64,000 nucleotides of DNA from Anaeramoeba flamelloides (GCA_027625915.1 JANTQA010000047.1:11594001-11658000); one strand, 5' to 3'. Positions 24,973 to 37,116 are shown, counted from the first letter of the stretch. Translations and numbers: made by a program. The notes: generated from the letters alone by a model not told the origin.

Positions 24973-27900
24973 TAAAAGATTAAGTAAAAAAAAAAAAAAA
25001 GATCTTCAAAAATACCAATCAATATTAAAAAAATTGAGACTATCGAATGTCTTTTAAAATGCATATATTTAACAGCCAAAAATCTTCCTGTTTTACCTTT
25101 TTTCCCAAACAGCTAGTTTTTTTGATTTGATTTGAAGAATCTACCTTAAGGATAATTATAAAAAAAAGTTGTATAAATATTTTATTAAAGATCGAATAGA
25201 TTTCTTTAAGTAACAAAGCAGTGAACTTTTAAGAATTTTAAAATATTCAATCATTCAACTGAAAATATTTAAAATAATTTCATAATATACGATTAATGAT
25301 CTAATTATAAAACTTGTTTATCAAATTCTATTTTCAGTAAAAAATCAAGAATTCTTTAAAAATTCAAAGATCTATGATTAAAATATTAAAAATACTGTCT
25401 GATAAAATTCCAATCGTTCCAAATTTTCAAATAGTAGTTGCTTTTTACAATGCAAACCAATCATTTGAAAAAGTTTAATTAATATTGAATCAACACTATT
25501 AAATTGAAGTCATGGGTTTAAAATTGATTTTATTGTAAACAAAGGTAAGGATTTTAAGGCCAATTCAAATTTAAATATATTTTCCAGTTTCTTAAAATAA
25601 CTAAATCTTGATGTTTAAGGTATTTTTGATTCAAATTTCTATTTTCTTTTTTGGAAATGGAAATTTGCATCTTTTATTGATCAATGGCAGTTTAAAGTTT
25701 TAATTTGCAAAAAAAATGAATTAAATGATTGTTTTTAGGAAAGAAATAAAATAGAAAATTACATAAATAATTAATGTGACATCCTCAAATTGATGTATCC
25801 ATTTTCTTCTTTCAGATCTTTGGCCACCTACATCAATCACACTATTAATTATTTTTATTTTTTAATTTTTTTTTTTTTTTTTTTCAGTTTTATGTGTATT
25901 AGTTTGAGAGTATTAGGAATAATGGATATTTTTTTTGTTTTTTCAAGTAAGAGTTGATAAAATGACTCATACGACCAAGGTGTGTCACCAAAATTAAATT
26001 GAATTTCATTAACTCCGGTTGTGGGTATCCTACACATCAAAATATCTTGATCATCTGGTTCATAATCTTCAACAGAAATTTTTTCTATTTTGTCAAGAAA
26101 GCTTTATTTTTTAAAATAAAAATAATTGTTAATAAAAAAAAGATACAAATTATTTTAGAGTTGAAAGAATGAAAAATATATTAATAATGAGATTTAATTT
26201 TTGGGGATTACTAATTAGCAGAATCTGGTAGTTGGAAATTATGTCGGTTTTCGTATGCTGTTTTTAATGCTGAATCGGCCCATAATTTTTTAATTTGTTG
26301 TCCAACTGATGGTGTTAATGAATTTTCTTCATCAATTACATTTAAAATAAAATCTTTTGCAATTTCCTTTTAATTGGATATGGAAAATAATGTCAAAAAG
26401 AAAAATAAATATTAATAGAATAAATGTTGTTAATTTATTGTTATAACAATATAATACATTTGAGAATATTTAGTAATAAAATTTTGGATAGCATTAATAA
26501 TAATAAAAAAGAATACTAATATCAGGTTTTTTTTTTTTTTTTGGAATTAAATAGGCCTTTAATTTGGAATCGTTATAATGTTTCGAATTGAAAATAATTA
26601 TATAAATATTTATTTCGATATTTGATAATAATCAAGAATTTGATTCTCTGATTATTCCCAAAAAAAATTTATTTATTACGAAAACAGAAATTGTTGTGAT
26701 TTTGTTTTTATTGTTTAGGATATGAAAATTTTCAAAAACAATATTCATTATAATGAAAAGGGATTATAGCAGGTAGGTATAATTTTATAAGAATGGTGTA
26801 GTTTTTTTTTTTTTTTTAGTTAGCTTGGGTTCAAGGCACCTCTTCTGTTTGCTCTTAAAGTGGTACTGGGTGGTGTAAAAACAAAAATAACTCAATTTTG
26901 AAATTTTTTTTTTTAAAAAATACTTTAAATCCTATTCAAATTTTGTTTAGTTAAATATTGAGTTGGTTGTTGTTACATGTCTTTATACTGAATTTTTCAA
27001 TTAACAAATGAAAAATTTTTATTTCAATTTCCCATAAGTTTTTCATCACGATTCATTGGAAAGAATAAAATTCTTCACAAATCAATTAAAAAGGAAGATT
27101 TATTCACATTAATTTGACACTTTATTATAGATCTTTTTGCTAAAATTAATTTTTTCAACTTAAAATTTAATATTCAACCCGAAAATTTTTTACTTTTGTT
27201 AGAAAAGTCAAAAGAGTTAAATAAAGAAATTTTTTTTGAAAAATTGGCCTCGATTTTCTTTTGAATCCTTATTACTGCTTTAATTTAATTTAATTTTATT
27301 TAAATCGGAAATTTTCTTACAATATTCCCAATTTAATTCAAAAAAATGATAAAGTTTTCTCCATAACTTTATTAGCTCTTTTGGATAATAAAAAAAATAT
27401 GGAAATATTTAAAAAAATTTCTAAATAAAAATATAGGAATTAGGAAAGTGTCGTTAAGTGTCTTCAAGTGTCGTTAAATGTAGTCAAATGTCGTCAAATG
27501 TGGTGGTGTGTCGTAGAGTACCGTCAAGTTCCGTAGAGTGACTAGGTTTTTTTTTTTATTCAAAAGAATAGAGTAAAATCACAGATTTAACACAATTCTT
27601 TTGAATTTTGGAAAACCTAATAGCGGTTTTTTTTAATTTCAGAAATTAAAAGAAAATTTTTAAAATTATCTTTATATTTCAAAAATTAAAAAAAACTAAT
27701 GACGCTTTTCCAGAATTCAAAAGAATTTAGTAAAAATCAAAGATTTTACTCAATTTTTTCAAATTTTAAAAAAAAACAAACGTCAAGTGCCTAGGTTTTT
27801 TTTACTTTGTGAAATAAACCGAAAATTGTATAAATTTTTGTTTTATTTCTCAAATTAAAAATAAACGAACAACAAACAAGAGGAATTAAAAACTCCTCTC

Positions 27901-30900
27901 TTGTACAATAAAAAAAAATGATAAAGTTTTTAGTGAATGATAATCTTATTAAATTACAGATAGGCTCATTAAAATATTTATTCATTAGATTTGCTATTTA
28001 TCATTTACGATCACTCTATTATCACGATCAAAAAAAAAGAAAAATTGTTTTTTTTGTTCAAAGAAATTCAATGATCTTTTTTCTTAATAATGAAGAAACT
28101 TTTAATGATTTTAATTTCGTTTAGATCCAATTCTACTTTTTTTATTGCTATTGCCACATTTATTTAGAAAATCGGTATAAAGGGTTTTCTTAAAAAGTTA
28201 AAGTGTCTTTTTGGATATGTTGTATAGTACTTAAATTTGTAGATTATTAATTTGGGAAAGTTTTTGAAAATAAATTGGATTATAGGAAAATTTTTATTAA
28301 TGTTAAAATCAAATTGCATAAATTACAATTTTATCTCAAAATTCAATAAGAGAACTTAAATAAATCTCCAGAAATAACGTTGCTAATTGATTTTTTAAAT
28401 AGTCGCGTTTTTTCAACTAATAATTTGTACAATATTTTACAAATTTTTGAACCAACAATTAGATTAAATATTGTGGATCTGAAATAAAAATTAGCGCTTT
28501 TTAATTGGAAAATAACAGTATTTGAAATGAATTTAAAATCGGTGTTAAAAAGAAAAAATTGTTGAGAATTTAATGGATCAAAAATAATCCAAAATTATAA
28601 AAATAAAAATTAATCAAAAGTGTGACTAAAGACGTATTAAAAAAGACTTTCAAAAAAAACTTTTTTAAAAAGGTGTGACGTGTGATATAAAAGTTTTTTC
28701 ATAGCATGTATAATGGCTTTATTGTGATTTGTAATCTGGTTTATACTATTTGTTGAAAAATAAATGTAACAAAATTTTCATACAGCTTTCCAAAAAAAGA
28801 TTTAATAAATCATGTAACATTTCAATTTTTTAATTCTTAAAACCGGCTTAATTTATTAATTTCCCTTTTAAAATTGGGAACTTTGATGGTTTGTTTAAAT
28901 CCTTGGGTTTGTTTTTTTTTTGGAAAGGTGTCTGAAAATTTTGATCGTTTTATTTTGCAATTAACAGGAGAGACTTTTTGAATATATTTTTTGTTTGTTG
29001 ATTTTGGGGTCTGTCAAAACAAATTACAAAAACACATTCTTTTTTTTTTATTTTATTATTTCTCCCAAGACCTTGAAAAAGACTAAACTCAAAAACCATA
29101 AATGGATTGAATTCCATGTGTCTTGGTTTCTGAAAATCAAATTAAAACACTTTTTTTGTCATTCTTTTGTAAAATAATAAGAGTAATTTTCAAAAAGAAG
29201 ACACGAAAAACTTTAAAAAAGTATCCCTACAAAAAAGTTTAATTGCACACATGAACCAATTTGATGTTTATTATTCAAACTTGGTATTTTCACTTTTTGA
29301 AAATGAATTTTTTAATGTTCTTTTGTCAGGCTGTTTTGGAAAAGTCACAAATGATAAAGTTTTTAACAAAGTTCTGAAAATAGTACGACTGAAGTTTGTA
29401 TTTTGTTTTATCGTTTCTTTTTGAAACATTTTTTGGGTAGTACGTAAAATTATAAAAATAAAGAAACTGAAACAGGACCTAAGATCAATTTACAAATCAA
29501 AATCGTTTCCATTGAGGCATGAGAACTAAAAGATTTCAAAACAATTCTCTTTATTTTGAAACGCATGTATTTAAAAATTGGAAGTTGGAAAAAAAAAATT
29601 GAAATTTATTGTTAAATTTTAAAGATTTTGATAATGATAAATTCCAAATAAGAAGTTAATTTTTTTCCACTTCATTAAAGAAATTCATTTGGTTTGTTTT
29701 TAAAATAATTCAATCTTATTGAGAAACACTTCTTGATTAAGAAATTTGTGAGATAATCTTTAAAAGTTTTTGATGTCTTCTTTTTGAAAATTACTCTTAC
29801 AGCCGTTCCAACCCTACCATGAAATCTATGATAAACAGAAAATTCGTTTTCTATGTCACACTTTCATTTCTATGACAGGATTTTATGGTCGTGTGATAGC
29901 CTATTACAAACCGTGAAATTTTATAAGAGAGCAAAAATTTCTCATAGAGAAAAAATTTAAATTAGAATTTTTGACTTCAAACCTTTTCTATGATCGACAA
30001 TTTACAAAAAATTTTCAATTTTTTTCAGGATCTTCAATTTCTAAACACCTAAAAATTAAAAGGCAGGACCATTTTAAAGAAATTACTCAATTGGATCTCC
30101 ATTCTTGGGAATCTTTGTTTTGGATTTGTGAATTTGTTTAATAAACAACAAGATTTTTTTCTCCATTTGAATCACATCGGAATTTTTTAAAAAAAGCTCT
30201 GCCAAACCATAAAATCTGTAATAGCGATAACAGAAGATTTTTTTTTTGTGTTTAACAGAGACAAAAAAGTCAATTTCTATGTCTGTAAAATTTCACGGTA
30301 GGGTTGGAACGGCTGTATTATTTTTCATAAAGAATGAAAGAAAAAAAGTGTTTTAATTTGATTTTCAGAAACCAAGACACATGGAATTCAATCCATTTAT
30401 GGTTTTTGAATTTAGTCTTTTTCAAGGTCTTGGGAGAAATAATAAAATAAAAAAAAAGAATGTGTTTTTGTAATTTGTTTTGACAGAACCCAAAATCAAC
30501 AAACAAAAATTTTATTTAAAAAATAAAATTAGACATAAAAAGAGTTGAATCAAAAAGTTATCCAAGAACGAGAAAACACACAACTTTGGTTTAAATACAC
30601 CCAAAACAAAAAGAAAAAGAAAAACAAAAACAAAAACAAAAACAAAAAGAAAAAAAATAAATTTTTTCAAAAGGGTGGCACAAAAAAATATCCAGAGTTT
30701 AAAAACACTCTGTAGAAAAGTACAAAAACGAGGAACAAACAATAAAAAAAAAAAAATAATTTAACAAAAACAAAAAGAGTAAAAAGAGTAAAAAGGGATT
30801 TCAAACCTTATTCTCATCTTTTAAATCCCAGCCAAATGTAGCACAAGAATTAAGAAGAACTTTGGTATGGAGTATACAGTTCAAACGGATTGTGTCGTGA

Positions 30901-31130
30901 TACAATTCGCGATCACGATCCAAAAAGCCATTTTGATGCAAGATCTTCAATTGCTTGATAAAAGTTGTTTTCCCCGACTCTCCACAGCCTAAAACAAGAA
31001 GCCTCACGCTTCTGTAGTTATTTTCAGAAGAGTATTTGATTTGATCTTCGATATTGTTATTTGTTTTTTTTTCCTTGTTAATCTTTTTCTTTTTGGACTT
31101 TTTGTTTGTTTTTGAATTTTTAGGACCCAT
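23560..31130 (-). CDS. heterotrimeric G-protein alpha subunit, six exons
   Basis: A GTP-binding switch that couples receptors to effectors at the plasma membrane. Exons in coding order: 30807-31130, 26212-26366, 25973-26101, 25763-25841, 23798-24118, 23560-23631. All phases agree and total 1,080 nt, or 359 residues, normal for the family. Motifs: P-loop GCGESGKTT (48-56); switch I with the catalytic Arg in CRIPTTG; switch [22 protein letters not shown] with the catalytic Gln; NKMD for guanine; TCATDTKN. Exon 4 ends exactly at LIIY and exon 5 resumes VVATSEYNQ. The N terminus is long and Lys-rich ([16 protein letters not shown]). Gly2 is present, but Pro at position 3 disfavours N-myristoylation. 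The C terminus ends KNGGYM, without the Cys used by pertussis toxin in Gi. Residues for GTP hydrolysis are intact, so it should be active. The subtype cannot be assigned. Confidence 0.95.
24119..25762 (-). other. Galpha intron 4
   Basis: A 1.64-kb intron with a GTAATT donor and an AG acceptor before Val-Val-Ala-Thr. It contains a poly-T tract of about 60 bp (24911-24971) embedded in dispersed repeat R1 copy 2. Nothing coding was recognised. Confidence 0.8.
24640..25090. repeat. dispersed repeat R1, copy 2, with expanded poly-T
   Basis: Aligns with 10880-11215 in the same orientation. The extra length comes mostly from the long poly-T tract. The AAGATTAAGT and AAAAGATCTTCAAAAATACC blocks after the tract match copy 1. 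Confidence 0.6.
27448..27540. repeat. decamer tandem array
   Basis: About nine consecutive 10-bp units close to GTGTCGTCAA, for example TCGTTAAGTG, TCTTCAAGTG, TCGTTAAATG, TAGTCAAATG, TCGTCAAATG, TCGTAGAGTA and CCGTCAAGTT. Periodicity is exactly ten with no indels. Units drift toward CCGTAGAGTG at the right edge. The array is followed directly by CTAGG and a T-run. The same motif recurs at 27782-27792 and, inverted, at 61093-61117. Confidence 0.85.
27541..27870. repeat. chain of four hairpins after the decamer array
   Basis: Four successive imperfect palindromes of about 60-75 bp. The first and third share ATTCAAAAGAAT...TAGTAAAA-type arms; the second and fourth share T-run, AAATTTC or ACTTTG, A-run arms. 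This gives an A-B-A-B order. They are separated by short spacers such as CCTAATAGCGG and CTAATGACGC, and by GTCAAGTGCCTAGG before the last. They are non-coding. Confidence 0.7.
28742..28968. mobile_element. MITE family M5, copy B
   Basis: Matches 37962-38177 and 18625-18860. Shared left block ACTATTTGTTGAAAAATAAA, then CAGCTTTCCAAAAA, the middle TTATTAATTTCCCTTTTAAA, and the right end TTATTTTGCAATTAACAG. Confidence 0.65.
28990..30512. mobile_element. foldback element F1, interrupted by a younger element
   Basis: Left arm 28990-29205 and right arm 29770-29797 plus 30318-30512 are near-perfect complements over about 220 bp. Both contain, in opposite orientation, TTTGTTGATTTTGGG, TCCCAAGACCTTGAAAAAG and GAATTCCATGTGTCTTGG. 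The loop is about 560 bp and non-coding. The right arm is split by the mariner-like element at 29800-30315. The two arm pieces rejoin exactly at the TA target to match the left arm (AATAATAAGAGTAATTTTC). Small open frames in each arm are mirror images of one another and are not genes. Confidence 0.85.
29800..30315. mobile_element. MITE family M2, copy 1 (Tc1/mariner-like)
   Basis: A 516-bp element with perfect outer inverted repeats of at least 19 bp (CAGCCGTTCCAACCCTACC and its complement) and TA duplications at 29798-29799 and 30316-30317. There is no transposase. A decayed copy of nearly the same length is at 63409-63931. Confidence 0.92.
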
Positions 31131-34100
31131 TGTTTTGTAAATATTTGTGAGAATAAAAAAGTAAATTTAATGTGAATAAAATGAAAAAAAATTGTGATAA
31201 ATTGAAATAATTTTCCTTTGCCATTCAAGAAAAAAAATCTGATTCTCTTAATCACTTTATTTGATGTTCTTTTGTTGACACAGAGAATTAATTTTTTATT
31301 AAGTGAAAAAATTTTCACTTTTGTTCAACCCAAAATCTTTTTATCATTTCCTGTTTTTGATTGTTTTATTGTTGTTTTGGTTATTACGTCTTGAGCGTTT
31401 CGATGTTTTCAGAAGTTTTACGAATTGGATTTTTTGTTGTGAATTATTTAAATTTGTTTTCATATTTTTTTACTTCTTGTATTATTCGAATAAGGTCATA
31501 TAATCAACTTTACCACTGCTAATTAAATTCTTCTTTATTATTGGAAAAAGGGAACCCAAAAAGTTCTACTTTTCCATTCCAAATTGAAAAAGTTAAATGT
31601 TGTTTCTACCCAACATAACCCTGTCCAAATTATATCCTTGAATAAACTTTTTGGAGCGAAATTTCAAACTTATTTTTGTTAGGTTTGGTTTCTCAAATTA
31701 AACTCAAGAATAGAATTAATGGAAAACTAAAATTAGAGAAAAAACTGTAAAGAACATTTTACAAATCGCTCCAAAAAAACTCTGACTGTCAATAAAAAGT
31801 GAGTACTGAGAAATTCAAAGAAATATCAGAAAATTTTTAATTCATTTTCTATTTTACAAATATGTTTACATAAGCTTTGATTAACACATTAAATACGTTT
31901 AATTGTGAAGAAACTTTGGAAAATTGACTTAGCATTCAAAAGATTCTTACTCTTGAGTTGTTTTATTTGTAGTGTTAACCTAGATTCAAAAATGGAAATT
32001 GAAATAAAAATATAATAACTTAAATTTGAATTTATCAGAATTAAAATTGTTATCAAGGATCACTCAATTTGAATCATAAAGTCAATTAAAAGCCCGATAG
32101 CACTTGTAAAACTGATAGTACTTTCTTTTTTAAGGGACTACACTACAAGGAAAATTTAAACATCGAAAATTAAAGTTAGCCAAAACTATATATTGGATTT
32201 CAGTTATACTTCTTTTATAAATTATTTTTTCAAAGTTATCATACTTTTATGTAATAAAAGAAGGATAGCTATTAGACTCATTAAGATTCGAAAACAAACC
32301 TTTTCAAAAATACCGACTTTTGAAAAAAACACCTATTTTTGGGGTATTTTTTTTATGAAAAAAGTTGAAATGAATTAATTTTTGATTGAACATTAAGATT
32401 GAAAAAAGAATAAATATTGGAAAAATTTACAGAAAAAAATTGGGAATGTATATAAAAACTCAAACATGGTTAAAAATAAAATAATAAAAAATATTCCAAA
32501 AACAGATAAAAAATCAGTTGTTCAATTTAATTGAGCAAAATCTTTTGATTGAAATATTTTGTGCTATTTTAAAATTTGACAATGTGTTTCTTTTTAGACT
32601 ATTAAAAAAAAATAATTGAAAATTTTCTCTCTAGTAAGTCAATTAAAAAATTCAAAAATTTTACAATTAAAAATGAAAAAAATATTATTGAAAAATTTCA
32701 TTTTTTTTTGAATTCCCATTAATACCTATTAAAGTCGTAAAACTCATTGAAAATTGTTATGTATAATAATGTTTATTATATGAGTGTATTTCAAAAATAC
32801 AAAATTTAGAGATTTTTTTTGAAAAAATTTTCCTTGTCTAGTAGTCTCTAGTATTTTTTTTTTTTTGACCAATTTCTAATAAAGGATTCCTTATCTAGAA
32901 ATATGTTCAATATGACAATAAACAGGGGGTTTTCAAATATAAGTAATTCGCTAAAAATTTTCTCAATCTCTATTAAATTTAGTCAAAAAAATTAATAGAG
33001 GTTAGTCCCTTTAAACAACAGTAACTCAAAATTTGCAAATTTATGTCTTTCAGAAAGAGCTTCCCATAATAATTTTTTAACTTTATTTCATTAAATATCG
33101 AAAATCAAGAAAAAACTCTACTTCTTTCCAAAACAGTTTTTTCTAAAAAGAGGAGAATTGTTTATGAAATTGTTGAGGGAACACTTCGGATTTTAATTAT
33201 TTAGTTGTAAATAATTTTGGTTCTGCATCTGTGAAAGAATAGTAACTATTTAGATCTAAATGAGAATCGAATTTTCTTTTTTTCCTTTCTGGTATTACTT
33301 TATTGTTGATTGTAAAGGATTGAAAAAAAAAAAAATGCAGGGCTAAAAAATAATATCAGACGTAATTTATAATAGGTAAATATAAGAATATTTTTTTTTA
33401 TTTTTTCATAATTTCGTTTACTGAAGAATCAACCAGTTAAAAATTATTTCTATCGCTTATTGGAATGACGATAATAGAATTAAACTCAATCAAAACAATA
33501 TCCAATCAATCAAAATTTAGAAAAAAAATAGGATTGTTTGAATTCATAGCAAAACCCCTATAAAACTCTGTTTTTTTTAACTATAGTTAGATTTACTTTA
33601 GTTTTTAAACAGTTAAATACGTACTCTATATACTCACTACTTTAACGAACTTTATTCGGTTTATTACCGAGTTCATAAGTAATTTCTTTCTTAATAAAAA
33701 GGACCTGTTTATAAATTTTCCTAATACACCCCTCGAACTATTTTGGGCATATTAAACCCCATTCAAAAATTTGTACACACCCGAAATCAAAAATAGGCAA
33801 AAAAAAAAAAACAATTTATTGTATTTTACCAAACCTAATATAAAAACACATTTAAGTTATATGGTATTAAAGTTTTGATAAGTAATAATTTTCATCCAAA
33901 TTAAAGAAAAAAATATAAAACCCAAGAAAAAAAAATTGGTGTTTCCAAAATAATGAAACGAGTGGGACAAAAAATGTATTGGTAAATTTGTTGAAATTTC
34001 ACTAACAATTGTTGGTCGATCAAATGTTATGATACTATCGACAAATTGTATGTTTTTTTTTTTCAATTTAACAGAACTAAATTAACCTTCTATCTTCCAT

Positions 34101-34722
34101 TGAAAAAAATTTTCAGATCTAACAAAACAGATTAGGTAACTACAAAAAGGAAATGAAAACAAAACAAAAAAGACAAAAAATAAAATAGTTTGTAAAATCA
34201 AAATTCATTCCAAATTGAATTTAAAGTGCAGTATTGATGCTCTTTCAACTGTTTAAACTGTATCCAAAATTATGGAATATAGTTAATAAAATTACACGAA
34301 ATGCACAGAAGAATCAAAATAAGCAGAAATAAGCCTATTAAGTCCAAGAAAAAAAAAAAAACAATAATGTGCAAAAAGATTGGATTAATAACACCCTTTT
34401 TTTTTTAACCCCAAACAATAATCAAAAAAAAAAATGAGCATTACCTCAAAAAAATATTTTTTTTATTATGTAATTGTAGGGCTGTTAATTTCTCTTATTT
34501 ACCCAAAGAAGTAAACTTTTATTTATGAATTGCTCGAAAGACCTGGAAACTTGTATATTATCTGTGAGAGATAATAAATATATTTATCAATTATCTAACA
34601 AAAAATATAAATTGTTTTTTTTTTTTTTTTGTGGTTTATATGGTTAATTTGAAAATTAGTTTCAACTAACACAAATTATATTAACAATTAATTGTGATTT
34701 AATGTTTTATTTACATGTGATC

Positions 34723-34759
<37 letters not shown>

Positions 34760-35759
34760 TAATATATTGTTTTTTTATTCAGATTTATTCTGCTGTTCTG
34801 ATTATATCACATCTATTACCAAGTTCAAAATTTGGTATGATTGGGATTATTAAAAAGTTGAATCTTGCAACAGGAAAGTTAAAATCGATAAATAAACTTG
34901 AAATAAATGGTCTATTGTATTTTTGTAAATTAAACCAAGAAAAAATAGCAAAATAATCAAAATTTCAAACAAGATTAATTGGTTATTTCTTGGTCAAAGT
35001 TCTGTATTAGTCTATACTAAATATAATTTATAGTAATAGTGAAATTTTTATTTCTTTTATTATTTTTTTTTTTTGGATACAATTATAATTTCTTGAAAAA
35101 GCCTCCCATCTCCAAAAAAAGATTTGAAAAAAGAATTAAAGAAATCGGTATTTTATTCATAATTTTTAATGATAGTTATCATTTTTTTTTTCATTTTAGG
35201 ATTCTAAAGATGTTTTTATTAATGTAACTAAACTGTTTTGGACGATGAGAGGAGAAAAAAAAAATAACTTTGAAAATCTATTTTAATCTTTAGAGTTTTA
35301 ATTTTTTTAGTTGTGTTAGCAAATTTCAAAATAATTTTTTCAAAATTTTTTTTGCTAATAAAGATTAAAAATAAATATTCTGAGATATTAAAAGAGGTAA
35401 GCGGGCTATATAAAAAAACTATTTTACTCTGGTAAAAATATACTTTTGAAATATTTTTCTTTTATAATGGTAATTGTTGGAAAAGAGTTTTTAAATTCCT
35501 GAGGAAATTGTTTAATTAAGCTTACAAACCCAAAGAAAAAAGTAAAAAAAAAATATTGAAATTTATAATTTTATTTTTGTTGGATCTTTTTTTTTTACAT
35601 TTTTTTTTCAGTTGATTTTTCAAATCATTACCTTAAATTAAAATCCTTTGTCTTGAATCAAATTTTGTTTTTAATGAAAGAGAATGATAAAAAAAAAAAT
35701 TATACAAATAAAAGATCAAGATTTCTAAATTAATCTTTGATTAAAATGTTCCAAAAAAT
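31131..35759. other. intergenic region between Galpha and Ras
   Basis: Both neighbours are on the minus strand, so this 4.6 kb holds the Galpha promoter side and the Ras 3' side. Contents: one inverted-repeat element (about 32133-32849), poly-T tracts (34617-34631 and 34725-34757) and A/T filler. The open frames at 32193, 33857, 34702 and 35039 have no recognisable family. Confidence 0.5.
32133..32849. mobile_element. inverted-repeat element M6
   Basis: The left end AGGGACTACACTACAAGG and the right end CCTTGTCTAGTAGTCTCT are imperfect complements; each is followed inward by AAAATTT. Another complement of the left end, TTAGTCCCTTTAAA, lies at about 33005-33018, so the true right boundary may be there. 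Only one copy is seen. Confidence 0.5.
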
Positions 35760-36525
35760 TTAACAAATTGTACAACCAATACGGTTTTTTTTCGAACCAC
35801 CTTTCCCTAATTTAGAAGAACTTCGGTTTCTTTTTTGCTTGTTTTTTTTGTTCTTTTTGTTTAAAAAAACTTGTTCATACTCTTCATTTTCTTTTTTTCT
35901 TACATTTCTTACTAAAGTGAGAAACAAATCATTTATGTTTTCCCCAGTTTTCGCAGAGCACTCGACCATATTTAAATTCAATTCTAGAGATAAATTCTTC
36001 ACCTCTTCATCTGTAATTGCCCTTTCTTCGTTTGCAATGTCGCATTTATTGCAAACAAGTAAACCAACGATATCGTCTTCATCTTTTGCTCTTTGGATCC
36101 TTTTCACATATTCCCTAATTTGGCCGATCGATCCTCGTTGGTCGTAACTTATCACACAGACAAAGGCGTGTGAGTTCCTGAAATAACGATCCATTAGAGA
36201 TTTGTACTCTTCTTGACCTGCAGTGTCTAGAATTTCAAGAACGGCGGCTTCTTCGTCAACAAGCATTGATTTTCGATACGATTCATAGATTGTTGGATCT
36301 AATGTATGTTATTAAATAGGTTTGTTGGTTGAAACCACAAAAGAAATTACAAATTAGTTTTGAATTGGAATTCAATAAAGAAATAAAAAAAGGAAAAAAT
36401 GAATGTTATATTTTACCATATTGCTCTATAAACACATTTCGAAGAAATTTTAATGTGATACAAGATTTTCCAACTCCTCCTCCTCCAACAACTGCAATTT
36501 TTGTGACTGTGTTATTGTAACTCAT
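35760..36525 (-). CDS. Ras-family small GTPase, two exons
   Basis: A membrane-anchored GTP switch. Exon 1 is 36417-36525 and exon 2 is 35760-36298, joined in phase 1 across a 118-bp intron (GTAAAA donor, AG acceptor). The 215-residue product has the P-loop GGGGVGKS at 14-21, where canonical Ras has GAGGVGKS; effector loop QYDPTIYESYRK; switch II DTAGQEEYKSLMDRYF with the catalytic Gln; NKCD for guanine; and ECSAKTG. The tail is long (about 35 residues after the G domain) and strongly basic, ending in CTIC, a CaaX box for prenylation. The polybasic stretch before it should help plasma-membrane targeting. The effector loop places it in Ras proper rather than Rho, Rab or Ran. The intron falls inside the effector loop. 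Confidence 0.95.
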
Positions 36526-37116
36526 TTTGGTTAAATTTATTTGTTATTTAAAAGATAATATTTTTGTTAATTGTTTTGAAAATAAATGGTTATTATGAAT
36601 AAAAATTTTGTTTTTAACTTAAATCTCTTTTTTCTTTATCTTGAATTCCTGTTTTTGAGCCACACCTAATAGTTTGGATTTGAAAATGTTTGAAAAACGA
36701 AAGATTAAAATAGATAAATACTTTATGAGAAAAAAGTTCTTTATTTTTTTTTAATTTTGAAAAATTATTCTCAAAGGTTAAGATAAAATTTTATTTTTCT
36801 TTTTGATTTGTCATTTGTTTTGTGATAGAAACGGAATGTGCTCTGACAGTTTTTCAATGTTCGTCAAGTTTGAGAATATTTGTATCCGAAAATTGATTAA
36901 ACAGATTTTTTCAATTTTAAGAAAAACAAGTTAATTTGGACAAAATCTATGTTTAATAAAGCTAAATAACCAGAATTTTAAGTTTGACCATTTTTCTAGA
37001 AAGTTAATTTCAAAAACTATTTAAGAGTTTTGAGAAAAAAGTTTGGAATAAAATCAAAAGCTGTTTTCACCTAATTCTTGATTTAAAGTTAATCCCATAG
37101 CGTTTCTTACATTAAA

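Larger units (their letters stand above)
26367..30806 (-). other. Galpha intron 1, filled with repeats
   Basis: A 4.44-kb intron between DLKDENK and EIAKDF, with a GTTTGA donor and an AG acceptor. It contains a decamer array and hairpin chain (27446-27870), an M5 element (28742-28968), a foldback (28990-30512) and a mariner-like element nested in that foldback (29800-30315). No independent gene is recognised. Confidence 0.8.

Noticed and set aside
24630-25079. plus-strand poly-Phe frame and minus-strand poly-Lys frame
   Set aside because: Created by the long poly-T tract inside Galpha intron 4.
28995-30506. two similar 60-residue frames on opposite strands
   Set aside because: Mirror images produced by the two arms of the foldback element, not genes.
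31004-31503. open frames around the Galpha start on both strands
   Set aside because: One overlaps the Galpha N terminus in another frame; the other is low-complexity upstream sequence.
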